Below are positions 22,823 to 23,198 of a DNA stretch of 23,198 bases, one piece after another. A model generated the notes under the pieces. It saw only the letters and a program-made list of their open reading frames with translations, ran no database searches and was not told the DNA's origin. Location of the stretch: positions 1-23,198 of the forward strand of contig PWZG01000128.1 in assembly GCA_003567575.1 (NCBI GenBank). The letters are read 5' to 3'. The position numbers and the translations under genes are program-made. Positions within the stretch are counted from its first letter, which is position 1, and the number at the start of each line of letters is the position of its first letter. Source of the stretch: PVC group bacterium. Lineage in GTDB: Bacteria > Verrucomicrobiota > Kiritimatiellia > CAIKKV01 > PXCX01.

Positions 22823-23172
22823 ATGCTATACAGACGCTTGGGAAAGACCGGTTCATGAACGACGGCTGCTACGAGGCCATGGTCCGGTTGCGAGAGCAGG
22901 GCAAGGTCCGCTTCATCGGTATCAGCGAGATCTCCACCGTAGACGGAACCCACGAGATCCTGCAGCGCTTTGATTTCATCCAGCCGTATTCCGTCCCCGC
23001 GGCGGCCTTGCGTTTCGTGCTCGCCCAGGACGTAACCAGTTGTTGCGTCGGCACCCGTTCGCCGGAACGGGTCCGGGAAAACTTGCGTGCCGTCGACCCG
23101 CCCTACCTCGAGCCGTGGAGGCTGGCGAAACTGCGCGAACTTTTCGGATGCATTCGAAACCAGGTACGATAG
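22823..23172 (+). pseudogene. Aldo/keto reductase remnant with internal deletions
   Basis: The gene still has a GGAG site and begins MLYRRLGKTG, the typical aldo/keto reductase start, but hits TGA at 22856. From 22855, one frame over, the sequence continues NDGCYEAMVRLREQGKVRFI then GISEISTVDG and FDFIQPYS, the segment that lies near the middle of the family. It then jumps in frame to AAALRFVLAQDVTSCCVGTR and LRAVDPPYLEPW, the usual C-terminal part, ending at TAG 23170. About 90-110 residues after the first motif and roughly 50-90 after QPYS are missing, including the catalytic Tyr and Lys. The product cannot be an active reductase. The preceding 115 bp (22708-22822) hold nothing I recognise beyond a short open stretch. 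Confidence 0.75.
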
Positions 23173-23198
23173 AAGGCCGGGAAGGGTTATTCTCTTTC

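Overview
The window is ordinary bacterial chromosome of moderate to high GC, about 23 kb, and carries 17 intact or window-truncated protein genes, two gene remnants and an unusually varied set of small intergenic repeats. No tRNA, rRNA, CRISPR array or phage module was seen. The mix points to a polysaccharide-degrading bacterium: a GH28-type pectinase relative, an FGGY sugar kinase with a fucose-isomerase-like protein, a sialidase, a ceramidase-family remnant and an outer-layer LysM lipoprotein. This would fit the PVC group, for example Kiritimatiellota or Verrucomicrobiota. That placement is inference from gene content only; leuS or ackA phylogeny would settle it.

Layout. 1-3396 (minus): the start of an exported protein, a HEAT-repeat/zinc/nuclease fusion, and a double-SIS MurQ/GCKR-like protein. 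3895-4854 (plus): an AraC-type regulator, diverging from the SIS gene across a repeat-containing gap. 4851-7910 (minus): a probable operon of an unknown protein, a TPR/LysM lipoprotein and glucose-6-phosphate dehydrogenase (zwf), driven by a good promoter at 7990-8017. 8126-16280 (plus): TrpB2-type tryptophan synthase beta chain, leuS, a 58-residue membrane protein, ackA, a divergent carbamoyltransferase and a secreted unknown. 16448-20776 (minus): a tightly packed sugar operon of ceramidase-family remnant, FGGY kinase, FucI-like isomerase and GH28-like protein, with overlapping or nearly touching genes and a promoter at 20885-20914. 20777-23198: a decaying accessory segment with an 845-bp gene-free stretch, a sialidase and an aldo/keto reductase remnant.

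The most distinctive features are intergenic. Two copies of a small inverted-repeat-bounded element (MITE-like, 112 and 158 bp) lie 3.6 kb apart in opposite orientation, and both have one end on the stop codon of the gene before. Three unrelated arrays of 7-bp units occur upstream or downstream of genes, two of them as inverted pairs; two adjoin the same GC-rich hairpin unit. A 29-bp sequence is repeated exactly at 3711 and 21023. A 21/22-bp tandem duplication in front of the secreted protein duplicates its ribosome binding site.

Functionally, the sugar operon would depolymerise, isomerise and phosphorylate a pectin- or fucose-type sugar, zwf feeds the pentose phosphate pathway, and ackA makes ATP from acetyl phosphate. 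The proteins most worth following are the HEAT-nuclease fusion, the carbamoyltransferase with altered substrate motifs, and the GCKR-sized SIS protein.
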